A stretch of DNA of 64,000 nucleotides from Gymnorhina tibicen (lineage: Eukaryota > Chordata > Aves > Passeriformes > Artamidae), in contig VXAZ01008267.1 in the NCBI GenBank assembly GCA_013399875.1, forward strand, positions 1,073,141 to 1,137,140. Direction: 5' to 3'. Shown here piece after piece: positions 25,371-59,797 of this stretch. The notes beneath the pieces are model-generated. The model made no database searches. It was given only the letters and a program-made list of their open reading frames with translations, and was not told the origin of the DNA. The position numbers and the translations under genes were made by a program. Numbering within the stretch: the stretch's first letter is position 1; each line of letters begins with the position of its first letter.

Positions 25371-28300
25371 TTTAGACTAAAAGTATCAGCTGGAATTAAT
25401 TGCACAATACAGCAGTTTCTCAGGTTTTTCCTTTTCTTCCTCTCCCTACCACCCCCTCCCCCAATACAGATGAAAAACAGTAAGGCTTAGTAGATAGGTT
25501 AACAAATTTTTTATTAGCTTATAATGCATACAACTTAAGAAATGCTTTTAAAAAAGTTATATTGGAGCCCATTCCAATTCTGGGTCAGGTCAGGAAAAAC
25601 CAATGTCGATGTATTAAATAATATTCTACAATTCAACAATAGATTAGCCTCAGTAATTTAGCAGACATGATTAAATATTCTTAAATATGCATATATACAA
25701 TTGTGCAGTCTTAAAAAAGTCCTTTTATTCCTATCTTCTCCCAAAGCCAGGCATCCTGTGAACACAGTACTGGCTTCTAAGCTTTGAGTCTCTCACCCAG
25801 ACTTAGGATATTTGAAGAGGAATGTTACAATAGTGGAAATTGCAGCAACCCTATCTTTCTAAACTCTTTGTGAGAGGAGACATGCCCAACAGGCAAAACT
25901 AACATCAAGTCTCTCTATAAGTAGCAGCTTCTTTAATATCCAGTTTTAGGTTAAATTATTGCTTACACATTTTCTGCTTGAAATGGATTTTTAACATACT
26001 CCAAAATATTGGGGTTTAAGTTTTCCCTCTTGATGGCAACATCCTTTCAGTGACTTATTTATCATTACTGCTTCATACATTTAACAGGTCTTTCCTAAGC
26101 GCACACAGTCTGATGCAATTCTCTGCAAATTCTTTTAAAGCAACATGAGTTACACAGGTCTAATTTAGCACACAACATTTAGGCACTGTTTTGTAGTTTA
26201 CTACTCTTTCAAATTTATGTTTGGAATGAGTTCATATTCTGATTGCCATGCTCCATCCTTTACGAAAACAAGAATCTGGGTTACACTTTTCAAATCAGGA
26301 ACTACTTTGCATTCCCTGTTATCTCACTGAACCAAACTGTTCATTGACAGTATTAACCAGGAGGTACACTGCATATCCTAACAAGGTAGAATGCCTGTTG
26401 CTAGCATAACAGGATCAGAGATAAACACTTGGAGTGGATGAGTTAGATATTTATATCAGCACAATGAAACCAGTTTAAACACACAGCCACTAAAAATATC
26501 AGTTATATGGCACCAGGATATCTGACTTTTTGAAACATTTCTAAACATGACTTAAAAAAATGTATTCATAAACCTAAAATACTGTAACAAAAAAAAGTCT
26601 TCAGCTGACTACTAAGTCTAGTTTTCAACATGAGGCAAAGTAACTTTCAATTATTAAGCAATAAATGAGGAGCAAACAACAACAAAAAAGCATGTTTCAA
26701 TAAACATTATAAAAATCTACTATTTGTCCCCTAAAAGTGAGCATTTGCCAATGGCTCCCTTCTCTGTAAAAACTGCAATTAACTACAAAAGTCTTACTTA
26801 CCTGAACTTAAATTGTACTAACTGGATCCTACTTGTGGGCCTTAGATATACTGTCACATGACAGAAGCTGTCTGGACAAGTCAAGAATTTTCTTTGGAAA
26901 CAATTAGCCATGCATTACAGGCTCCAGCTTAAGAAAAGACTGTTCTGCACTCACAGTGCAGCTCTCATCAGCAATTCCATTTTGGTCTGGCTATTTTAAA
27001 TGAAGAGATGCTGAGTTTAGAAGGAAGCTTACCTTCTGCATTATTATTCTGTATGATAGCAGAACTGTCTATCAACCAGAGCATAACCAAAATAAATTAA
27101 TAACACACTGATCAAAATTAAAAAAGTGAACAGAAGTTAACACAGTCTACCTAATTACTGAAATGGACTGTTAGCTTTTGCTTAACTTGCATCATTCAAT
27201 ACCATTTCATTCAGTTCTAAACTATTTTCTGTCATACTCACAGAACTCTAAACCTAATCCCCAAATCCAGTCTTTTGGGTGTTGCTTCTCCTAATTCCTA
27301 TGTTTCATCTTTTGCGTCATTAAATTGTTCCTACTGGTCTGTTTTATTTTGAGGAGCCAAGCATTTATGAATCCTTTTTCAAGAAAATAAATCTTAATGA
27401 AATATTAATGACCTAAACAAACCAGAAGACTCTTTTTTAAAGGACAACTTTCATGAAAACAGTAAAATGTAGTTTTATAAAAGATGTATATTACCCAGGT
27501 GTTATGTGGTAGGGATACATATACCAGCACAAGTGTCAACATATGAAGTTTCACGCAAGGAATCAGAGGGTTTTACATTTTCAAACATAGTTTCTGATTC
27601 AACCCACACTGACTGAAACATTAATGGGCAGAAAGATGAAAGTCCAAAAATTAATGACCTGCAAAGTACTGTTACCAACAAAACAATACAAATGGATATC
27701 TAATGAAGAATAAATGCATGTTTTCAGCAGTGAAATTTTTTCACTTCTAGAGTACTTCTCCCCTTGAAATTATTCTACTTCCTCAAGAAGAATGATACTG
27801 TTTTGTTAGTACACCAGTGTCCCCTGATTCACCCAGCCTACAGAGAACTTTACAAAGAATAAACACAGGAACTAAGAAGGTAGCACCATTAGAAATAATC
27901 ACTCCATCCAAATCAGAAAAAAACCTTCATTTATCCTTATCCAACATACTTTGACATTCAGCAACCTAGTAATACAAGGTAAAAGAAGCTTTCATAACTG
28001 TATATTGATAACATTCATAATGGTCATGCATATTACAATCAAGTTTCTAGGGTGACATTTGCAGAGTAAGCCTTCATGCAGATAGGCATTCAGCTCATTA
28101 ACTCCATTTTCATATTTCCTATTAGTCCCTGAGAAGTTAATATTTCTACCTACAATATGGCTATTAAAGGCATTATAATGATCATACACTTAGCTGTTTG
28201 TCATGGAAATGCAACGTGGCTATAGGGAGAAGCACAGAAATTACAGCAAATAAGCAGTGATGAATACAGATTTCTGAAATGCTTTCTTTTCATAAGAAAG

Positions 28301-31300
28301 TTGCTGAAGAGCAATATAAATTATTTTAGCCATAGATTCAAAACTAGCCAGTGCCACTTACCCTGAATAAGTCACTATTATGAATCCAAGACATTTGAGG
28401 TGCTGAGACCTCTCTAATTGAGCGTTTCCTTTACACAAAATCATCTGGATTTTGACCTAATGTAGGGTCATCATGATCCTTCTTTTAATTACTCAACAGC
28501 AATACTGGGAGAACTTAAAAGAACCAGGGATTTTCTTTGCTTAACAAGTCTTTTGACTCTTCAATTAAAGTGATCTCTTTAAACTGTTCAGAATTCAAAT
28601 GGGGTTTTTGGTGGACAATTTGCATTATTGCCAGCTGCTCAAAACCCATAAACTAGGGCTCCTAAACAAGGGGACCAATTTAAAATTAAGACTTTAGGGT
28701 GGGGGTGGAGGGAAGGGAATAAAGACAAGTTCTTTTTCCTTGGCTCCTGGCTTCTAAGCAGTTAGAGATTGCATTTTAAAGCTCTTCCACAATCTTTGGG
28801 GCTAAATGATGATTTTTGGAAAAAAAAAAATTAAAACTGACTTTTAAGTAAGCCTGTATCTCTATCAGAGATAGAGTATTACATTTAAACACTATGGTCT
28901 TGAGAATTACAAAAACATATCATTTAACAAATTGATTTAGAGATTATAATTTTCATCTAAGTACTGTAAAAAGTTTTTACAATCTATTCTACTTGGGTTT
29001 AAGTATTGTGGGAAATTTTGGATTTGCATAAATAGTTTATTAAAATTACTCTTATTGACCTATTGCAAAAAATTTACTGACTTCCTGTAACCTATCTCCA
29101 TAAACGTTTTCATTTCTGGTGAAGTTTGCCAATCCCAATATAAACTTCAAGTCACAGCTATTTAACAACAGATGAGCTCTTCAGAATTCTTCACGTAGGG
29201 TCAGAGAGAAAGTCCTTCTCCCTCAGAACTTATTTTCACCTATCACTAAAAAATTAAAAATAATTTGTTTCTATTCTATTACAGTAAGAAAGAAATCTTT
29301 ATTCATCAGTTAAAGGCAACTATATCTAAAAATAATAATTAGCTCTCACAGGGATTCATTGATGCCTTCACCATTAGTTTAGCAGGCTAAAGATGAAACA
29401 GGCATAATGAGCATAATTTGCTACATGATTAATATCAACTTGATACCTAACTTAACTGTTCAAGGAAATTTGAATTAGATAAGATTATTTGTAGGAATTG
29501 CTGAGTTGCAAGAAGCTGAACAAGTTAGTATAATGTAATAGTTATTTTAGCAAAGGGTAGGCTGTATCCTGGAAGTCCTACTACAGCTTCTGGTCTGCTC
29601 AAACTGTGCAATTTCATTCTTTGCCAAGTGGACAAAAAAGGTAATATATGTCTTCTCACTAGCAATCAAAATAAATAGATTTAGTATTTCAGAAGCAACA
29701 TCAAAAGAAAATCCTGACAACTGCCGCAGGCATTAAACAGTTGATTAAAGCTCCTGCCATCTTCAATTCCATCATTGTAATTAATGAATTGAAAGGGATT
29801 GTATGAAAATGTTTTGTAACATTCTTACTAGGTGAGTGTACTACTTCTTCAGGAGAGTACCACTTCTGAGATTAAAACTCCTCTGTCTACATAGGCAGTT
29901 CCTCAAGTTTCCTGATTATATTTTAAGTCAGAGACATTGTTTTAATAAAATATCCAAAATACTCTTTGAGGGAGTAAGTCTGGCCTCCTTACAAAGGGAT
30001 TTAACTTTTTAATTGCTCAGAGCTCTACTTTAGATCTCTGTATTATTTCTTAAAGAGAAAGTCACAGCTAAAAGACAGAAATGCCTGCTAACCAAGCCCA
30101 TGACTGCTGACACACCTAGAAGTAGACAAGATCTTAACCATCACTACCATTAATGTGGAAGCATTACTAATGGGATACTCTGTAAACCTGTAAGCCACCC
30201 CATTCACTGCTCTGGTCTCAGCACACATCACACCCAAGCAACTTTACTGTTGGTGGGTTTGGGTGCTGCTGGCAAGGTAGCTGTGGACAGAACATAGTAT
30301 GGGAAGTTTGGGTAGTAAACTAAGGCAAATAGCTGCTATGAACATATCATAGGCCATATCCTCCACTAGAGTGGAGGGATAGGTTTCCACACCAGTGGAA
30401 AACTGCATCTATGACACAAGTTATCTGTATAGTAAAATGAAAATTTTTATAAAATCTAGGCCTCATATGATCTAATATTTTATTGTAAACTGACACTTAA
30501 AGAAGTTAATACGTATTACTGGTCATCAGTATTTCTCACCAGTTATTACTTCTGTTCAATTCCAACCTCTCCTCTGCACCTCAAACCTCCCCAGTCTCTG
30601 CTGCCATCAACGTTGGGTTTCTGTCCTCTCACAGGCTGAAACTAGACCGAGGTTATAATTACTGCTTCTGGGAAGGAGTGCAGCAGGCCCATATTTGTAC
30701 TGAGGAAGAGGTTGAAATTGATTTTTAGAAAATTATAAACAGTTACTTTGTAGAGAAACCATTGGTGGCGCTCAGAAGACTGAGGCCAGCACAAAACTGG
30801 GATTTGTTAATTAAAAATCATATTCTGTCAAGTCAAAGAAACACACTTGTAGGCTTGTATGAAAAGCATAGCTGAGCTATTTTCAAAGTGAACAGCAGGA
30901 ATCCACAGACGAAAGCTGAGCAAAGGATGGATCTTGGGAACAGATACAGAAGGCTTAGATTTAAGAAAACTTAAAACTTTCTAGACCACTCCCACTACGA
31001 ACAATTTAGGAATGTAATACTCACTAGAGAATATTTTACAGAGAATAAATATTTTGAAGACATAGAAAAATAGTTCACAGCATCAAGGTACCTGTAATAC
31101 ATTACCTTGAAATAAAACTTGTATTTAAAAGATTAAAAAGAGAAGACTATTCTTGTAGTGGTATCAACTTTTCATTCATACAAATATTAAGCAGAGTATA
31201 TCTGGGTTTTTTTCATATATTCACATTATTGCTTGTTTACACAAGTGTACAAGGAACATGTTCTTAACATACATCAATTCTGTGTACATTAATTTTAGGT

Positions 31301-31554
31301 ACCTAAAGCAAATTTTAAAATATGAGAATTGCAATTAAAAAAACTCAAAAGCTATGTGTGAAAATATGTACAGCTAAAGTATAATCAGAAGAAATGAAAT
31401 ACAACTGGCCTGACCCAAGCATACATCATATATCCAGTTAAAAAAAGTCTAATACTTGTGCAGAAAATAACCTTTGTAAACCAAAATGAGCAAAAGAAAG
31501 GGTGCAATAAATAACTGCCTAACACATTTAAACTTACACTGTTGCCCAGTGCAC
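25371..31554. other. AT-rich, repeat-poor stretch below CHIC2
   Basis: Six kilobases show no interspersed repeat and no sizeable open frame (the largest is 65 codons) and very few CpGs. It may be simple intergenic DNA, or an extended CHIC2 3' UTR reaching the AATAAA at 25509-25514. Sequence alone does not decide. Confidence 0.5.
25509..25514 (-). terminator. Candidate distal poly(A) signal (AATAAA), minus strand
   Basis: A canonical AATAAA on the minus strand is followed by AATTTGTTAACC and then a G-rich stretch (GGGGGAGGGGGTGG). It lies 7.1 kb past the CHIC2 stop and just before the poly-C gap. It could end a long CHIC2 3' UTR isoform, or be chance in AT-rich DNA. Confidence 0.2.
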
Positions 31555-31570
31555 CCTGCTTTGATTACTT

Positions 31571-31576
31571 TTAATA
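31571..31576 (-). terminator. Candidate CHIC2 poly(A) signal (ATTAAA)
   Basis: On the minus strand the hexamer ATTAAA is followed within about 15-35 bases by a G/T-containing stretch (GGGTGCACTGGGCAACAGTG), as expected for a cleavage site near 31555. It is the first such signal I see after the CHIC2 stop codon, giving a 3' UTR of about 1.1 kb. It is a non-canonical hexamer, so it may be bypassed. Confidence 0.3.
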
Positions 31577-32262
31577 CATGGCATTTGCATCTGGAACTGC
31601 ACTGTTCAAGAACGCTTCAATAACTTTTTCTGCTTATGTGGCTTTAAAATAAACAAAAAAAAAACCATGAAAGGTCTTCTTGGACAATTAAGTTTTAGTA
31701 AAACAAGTCCTTCTGCACCCCTGTGTACAGGATCTGGTAAACAGTATGAATAAAGCTGGCACAAGGCAACTGACTGAATTAAAATAGCTACATTATAAAA
31801 TGCAATAATAATATACTTTTGTGATCTTGAGTTCTACCAACCAGATGCATGCAAATTCTCTCTGTGATTCTTCTAGTCTGAGTAAAATAATTCCACTTGG
31901 CTGCTTTTTTTTTTTTTTTAACCTTTTAAAGCTGAACTTTTTCAGAACCAGCTGACAGGACTTCTTCATGAAAAGAATAGAGATTTCTACTAACAACATC
32001 TGGGTTCCAAAAATCACAGTTTCAAAAAGAACTTTGTCTCCTTCTTTTGCTGGAAGAGACTAGTCAATATCCCAAAAAGAAATAAAAGTATTTACAACTG
32101 ACTAGCCACTGACAGAAGTTTCGGAATATCTTAGAAGGATCTTCAGCATGTAAATGAATGACTAAAGGGATTTACACAATGTACAGTCAATCAGTTGTAT
32201 CATATTGGGATAAAAAAATACCTATTCACTTGTATATCATTTTCAGCTGTGTATTTATAGTA

Positions 32263-32297
32263 ATATATATATGTACACACGCGCGCGCACACATATA
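32263..32297. repeat. Alternating purine-pyrimidine tract (TA/CA/CG)
   Basis: Thirty-five bases alternate strictly: (AT)n, then GTACACAC, then (GC)4, then ACACATATA. The central cgcgcgcg flanked by CA repeats is the classic Z-DNA-prone pattern. It lies in the probable CHIC2 3' UTR. Confidence 0.85.
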
Positions 32298-32433
32298 AAA
32301 GACTCTTTTGAAAATCAAGATACATTAATAAACAGAAGTAGCAAAAGTAAAAATAACTTAAGTAGTAATTAACATTTGTGTGAAATTACTTTGCAGAGTT
32401 TGACCAAATGCAACTTAGAACATACTCTTATTA

Positions 32434-32514
32434 AAAAAACCACAAAAAACAACTAACCAACAAAAAAAAGAAAACAAAAAACCAAACACAAAAAACCAAA
32501 ACAAACAAAAAAAG
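32434..32514 (-). repeat. A/C-only tract on plus (U/GU-rich in the CHIC2 mRNA)
   Basis: About 80 bases on the plus strand are almost entirely A and C (for example aaaaccaaacacaaaaaacc), with very few other bases. On the transcribed minus strand this becomes U-rich sequence with GUUUG and GGUUUUUU units inside the 3' UTR, about 120-200 bases after the stop codon. Confidence 0.8.
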
Positions 32515-32633
32515 GAATGAAAACACCACAAGATTCTGTAGAACCAATGCTATGTCACTACCAGGAGAGCACCAAGCAAGGCACCATTGGAAAGACAACA
32601 TACTTGAATAAGTCTCTATAAATAAATCGAATG

Positions 32634-56679
<24,046 letters not shown>

Positions 56680-56877
56680 GGCCGGGCCGGGGCGTCCGCT
56701 GAGCTAGAGGAGCCGGGGCGACGCGACGGGGGCCGGCCAGGGAGGCAGGCGGGAGGGGGCCGGCGGGGGCGNCCCCGCCCGGAGCCGCGCGGGCCGGGGC
56801 GGGCCGGGGGCGGACGCGCGGCGGCCGTGGCACGTGGGGTGTCCGGGAGCGCGGCGTTCCCCGGGCCCGGCTTTCCC

Positions 56878-57412
56878 AGAGTCACGGAACGGGTCCGGCT
56901 GGGAGCGACCGCAGTGGGTCATCGGGTCCACTGCTCAAGCAGGGTCATCCCGGAGCACAGGGCACAGGACTGAGTCCAGACGGTTCCTGAGCATCTCCAG
57001 TGAGGGAGACTCCACAGCCTCTCTGGGCAATCGGTTCTAGTGTATGTGGTCACCTGCACAGTAAAGAAGTTCTTCTGGCTCCATTCTGTGACATCCTCCC
57101 TGCAGATTCTGATAGATATTTATGAGGTCCCCTCTCAGATGTCTCTTCTCCCGACTGAACAGACCTAGCTCTCCTTTAGCCTTTCCTTGTAAGAGAGATG
57201 CTCCAGTCCCTTAATCATCTTTCTTGCCCTCCACTGGACCTGCTCCAGGAGCTCCACGTCTCTCTTGTCCTGAGGAGCCCAGAGCTGGACACAGCACTCC
57301 AGATGTGGCCTCACCAGGGCTGAGTAGAGGGGCAGGATCACCTCCCTCTACCTGCTGGCAACGCCCTTCCTAATGTAGCCTAGGACACCATTGGCTTTCG
57401 TGATCAGAAGGT
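56878..57412 (-). mobile_element. CR1 LINE 3' fragment, tail merged into the CHIC2 CpG island
   Basis: Read on the minus strand, this follows the 3' part of a CR1 element. It shows the block around AGCCCAGAGCTGGACACAGC (given as its complement on plus, 57277-57300), the GAGAGATGCTCCAGTCCC region (57195-57213) and CTGCTCAAGCAGGGTCATCC (56931-56950). The terminal segment 56878-56930 still aligns with the CR1 end (tcacagaatgg...ggaagggacc type) but with many A/T to G/C changes and new CpGs. It is 5'-truncated near 57412. Confidence 0.85.
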
Positions 57413-58060
57413 TTTAACCCTTTTTTGGGCATCCATGAAGTCAAGGAGGGGGTTCAGACACCTGCTGTGAGGTTAGACGTTGCCCATTGGTCCTTCTGGC
57501 TTAGTGTAGGGAGATGTGGGGAAAGCGGCCCCTGGCCAAGGCTGACCAGCTCACACAAAGGTTGGGACCAGGTGTCTGCATGTCCCTTGGTGCTGTCAGT
57601 TCCTGGATCTGCCATTCCTGTGGCAGCCTTGAATCCTCCATGGAAAGCACCATGCAAAGGCCACTGTTTGCAGAGCAGATGAAGAATGAATTTTCAGAGG
57701 AAAAGCCCCTTTAGGACTACATAGATGAATGCTAACCAAAAAACCCTAAGAATGGCAGGGACTCTTCTCTCTCGGCAGTTTTGGTATTTGTCATAACTTA
57801 AAACAAAGGCTGGAAAATGTCAGTGTGAGAAAAATGGCCTTAGTAACAGGTAGGCCATCTGCTGTTGTGACAACAGTGGAAGGCAGTACTGACATGGGAT
57901 ATAGCAGTAGTAGGATAACATTTTAAACGGGGGGAGCAGACCTTTTCTTTTTGATGGAGTGGACTGGTGGATTATGTACTTGCAGCAGTATTTAATATAT
58001 TATGTCAAAGGGTTCAAATTTGAAACAGTCAAAAAGAAAAAGGCAAATCTGCTTCTTGTG
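57413..58060. other. Unique spacer between two CR1 copies upstream of CHIC2
   Basis: The left half (57420-57720) is moderately GC-rich and carries overlapping short open frames on both strands without familiar motifs. The right half is ordinary AT-rich DNA. I recognise no exon or repeat here. Confidence 0.5.
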
Positions 58061-59216
58061 GAATCATAGAATGGCTTGGGTTAGACAGGACATTAAAGAT
58101 CACCCAGTTCCATCCTGCACTTCTGTGGGCAGAGACACCTCCCACTAGACCAGGTTGCTCAAGGCCTTATCTAACCTGGCCTTGGACACTTCCAAGGATG
58201 AGGCATCCACAGCTTCTCCAGCCAACCTGTTCCAGTGTCTCACCCTCCCACTAAAAGTAAAAATGGTATCTTTACCCTCACAGTAAATAATTTCTTGCTA
58301 ATATCTAATACATCTTTGTAGAAAGTCCCTGTCCATCTTTCTTGTAGGCCTCCTTCAGGTACTGCAGGGCCACAGTCAGGTCACCTGAAAGCCTTCTCTT
58401 CTCCAGGCTGAACAACCCCAATTATCTCAGCATTTCCACCTAGCAAAGGTTCTCCATCCCTCTAATCAACTTGGTGGCCCTTCTCTGGACTCAATCCAGC
58501 AGGTCCATGTCCTTCTTTTGCTGGGACCCCAGAGCTGGATGCAGTGTTCCAGGTGGGGTCTCACCAGAGCAGAGCAGAGGGGCAGAATCCCCTCCCTGGC
58601 CGTGCTGCCCACGGTGCTCTGGATGCAGCCCAGGACACGTTTGGCTTTCTGGGCTGTGAGTGCCCATGGCTGGGTCATGTCCAGTCTTTCACCCACCAGC
58701 ATTCCCAAGTCCTTCTCAGCAGGGCTGCTCTGGATCTATTCATCCCCCAGCCTGGATTGATAGTGGCAGTTGCCCCAACCCAGGTGCAGCACCTTGCACT
58801 TGGGCTTGTTAAACCTCTGGAGATTCCCATATGCCCACTTCTCATGCTTGTCCAGGTCCCTCTGGATGGCATCCAATCCTCCAAGTGTCGACCACACCTC
58901 TCAATTTAGTGTCATCTGCAAATTTGCTGAAGGTGCAAGCTAGATCCATTTGTCTATGTCATTGATGAAGACATTAAACAGCGCTGGTCCCAGTACAGAC
59001 CCCTGAGGGATAGCACTTATCACTGATATCCATCAGGAGCTGTTGACCACTACCCTCTGGATGCAACCATCCAACCACTTCCTTATTGATCTAACAGCCC
59101 ACCCATTAAATCCATCTCTCTCCAATTAAGAGGAAAGGATGTTGCGGGGGACCGTGTCACAGGTTTTACAGAAGTCCAGATAAATGACATCTGTAGCACT
59201 CCCCTTGTCCACTTTT
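58061..59216 (-). mobile_element. CR1 LINE, 5'-truncated, about 1.15 kb
   Basis: The plus-strand left edge carries the CR1 3' end (gaatcatagaatggcttggg at 58061-58080). The sequence continues through the 3' UTR and the C-terminal part of ORF2, including text equivalent to the CR1 reverse-transcriptase tail. It ends at a 5' truncation near 59216. Orientation is minus, the same as CHIC2. This is the longest repeat in the window. Confidence 0.93.
58466..58884 (-). pseudogene. Decayed CR1 ORF2 (reverse transcriptase C-terminal part)
   Basis: Within the CR1 copy, one minus frame reads MGMLVGERLDMTQ, then QKAKRVLGCIQSTVGS, and then [20 protein letters not shown]. These match the conserved C-terminal region of CR1 reverse transcriptase (the usual [13 protein letters not shown] motif). 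Upstream the matching protein text moves into other frames, so frameshifts are present. The endonuclease and the catalytic YxDD part are absent through 5' truncation. It is not functional. Confidence 0.8.
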
Positions 59217-59350
59217 ATTAGTGTGAAGGGAATTCTGTATTCCCTACTTGCCTAGTACTTCATGTATCTTAATTACAATAGCTTCTTTTTCACATTAGAT
59301 AATTTTTCCTTTGAAACCTGCAGTTCTTTTTTCCTGGCTTGTTTCAGTAT

Positions 59351-59797
59351 ATCATAGAATCATAGAATGGTTAAGTCAAAAGGGACCTTAAAGATCATCC
59401 AGTTCTCCTGCCATGGGCAGGGAATCTTCCACTAGACCAGATCGCTCAAAGACCCATCCAAACTGCCGTTGAACACTTCCAATGACAGAATATCCACAAC
59501 TTCTCTGGGCAACCCGTTCCAGTGCTTCAGCACCCTCACAGGAAAGAATTTCTTCCTAGCATCTAATCTAAACCTATCCTGTTTCAGCTTAAGGCCATTT
59601 CCCCTTCTCCTATGACTACAGGCCCCTGTAAAAACTCCCTCTCCAGCCTTTTGTAGGCTCCCTTTAGGTACTGGAAGGCTGCTATAAGGTCTCCACAGAG
59701 CCTTCTCCTGGCTGAACAACCCCAACTCTCTCAACTTGTTTTCAACCGAGAGGTGCTTCATCCTTCCAGCCATCTTTGTGGCCCTTCTCTGGATTCG
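59351..59797 (-). mobile_element. CR1 LINE 3' fragment, about 450 bases
   Basis: This begins on the plus strand with the classic avian CR1 3' end, atcatagaatcatagaatgg (59351-59370), and runs through the 3' terminal and ORF2 C-terminal sequence to about 59797. It is minus-oriented and separated from the previous CR1 by roughly 130 bases of non-repeat DNA, so it is an independent insertion. Confidence 0.93.
59432..59773 (-). pseudogene. CR1 ORF2 C-terminal remnant (113 codons still open)
   Basis: The minus-strand frame reads ENKLRELGLFS near its start, then a divergent out-of-register middle, then RRRGNGLKLKQDRFRLDARK, KHWNGLPREVVD and finally SLEVFNGSLDGSLSDLV. These are the last conserved blocks of CR1 ORF2. 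The middle, where a shift has occurred and been compensated, no longer matches. It lacks every catalytic region and is a remnant, not a host gene. Confidence 0.85.

Larger units (their letters stand above)
31555..32633 (-). other. CHIC2: Probable CHIC2 3' UTR (minimum extent)
   Basis: This sequence follows the CHIC2 stop codon and has no splice donor that is obviously used. It contains an alternating purine-pyrimidine tract (32263-32297) and, on the mRNA strand, a long U/GU-rich tract (32434-32514). The first plausible poly(A) signal on the minus strand is ATTAAA at 31571-31576. The true end is not certain: AATAAA-type signals also occur further down, including one at 25509-25514, so longer isoforms are possible. 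Confidence 0.5.
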
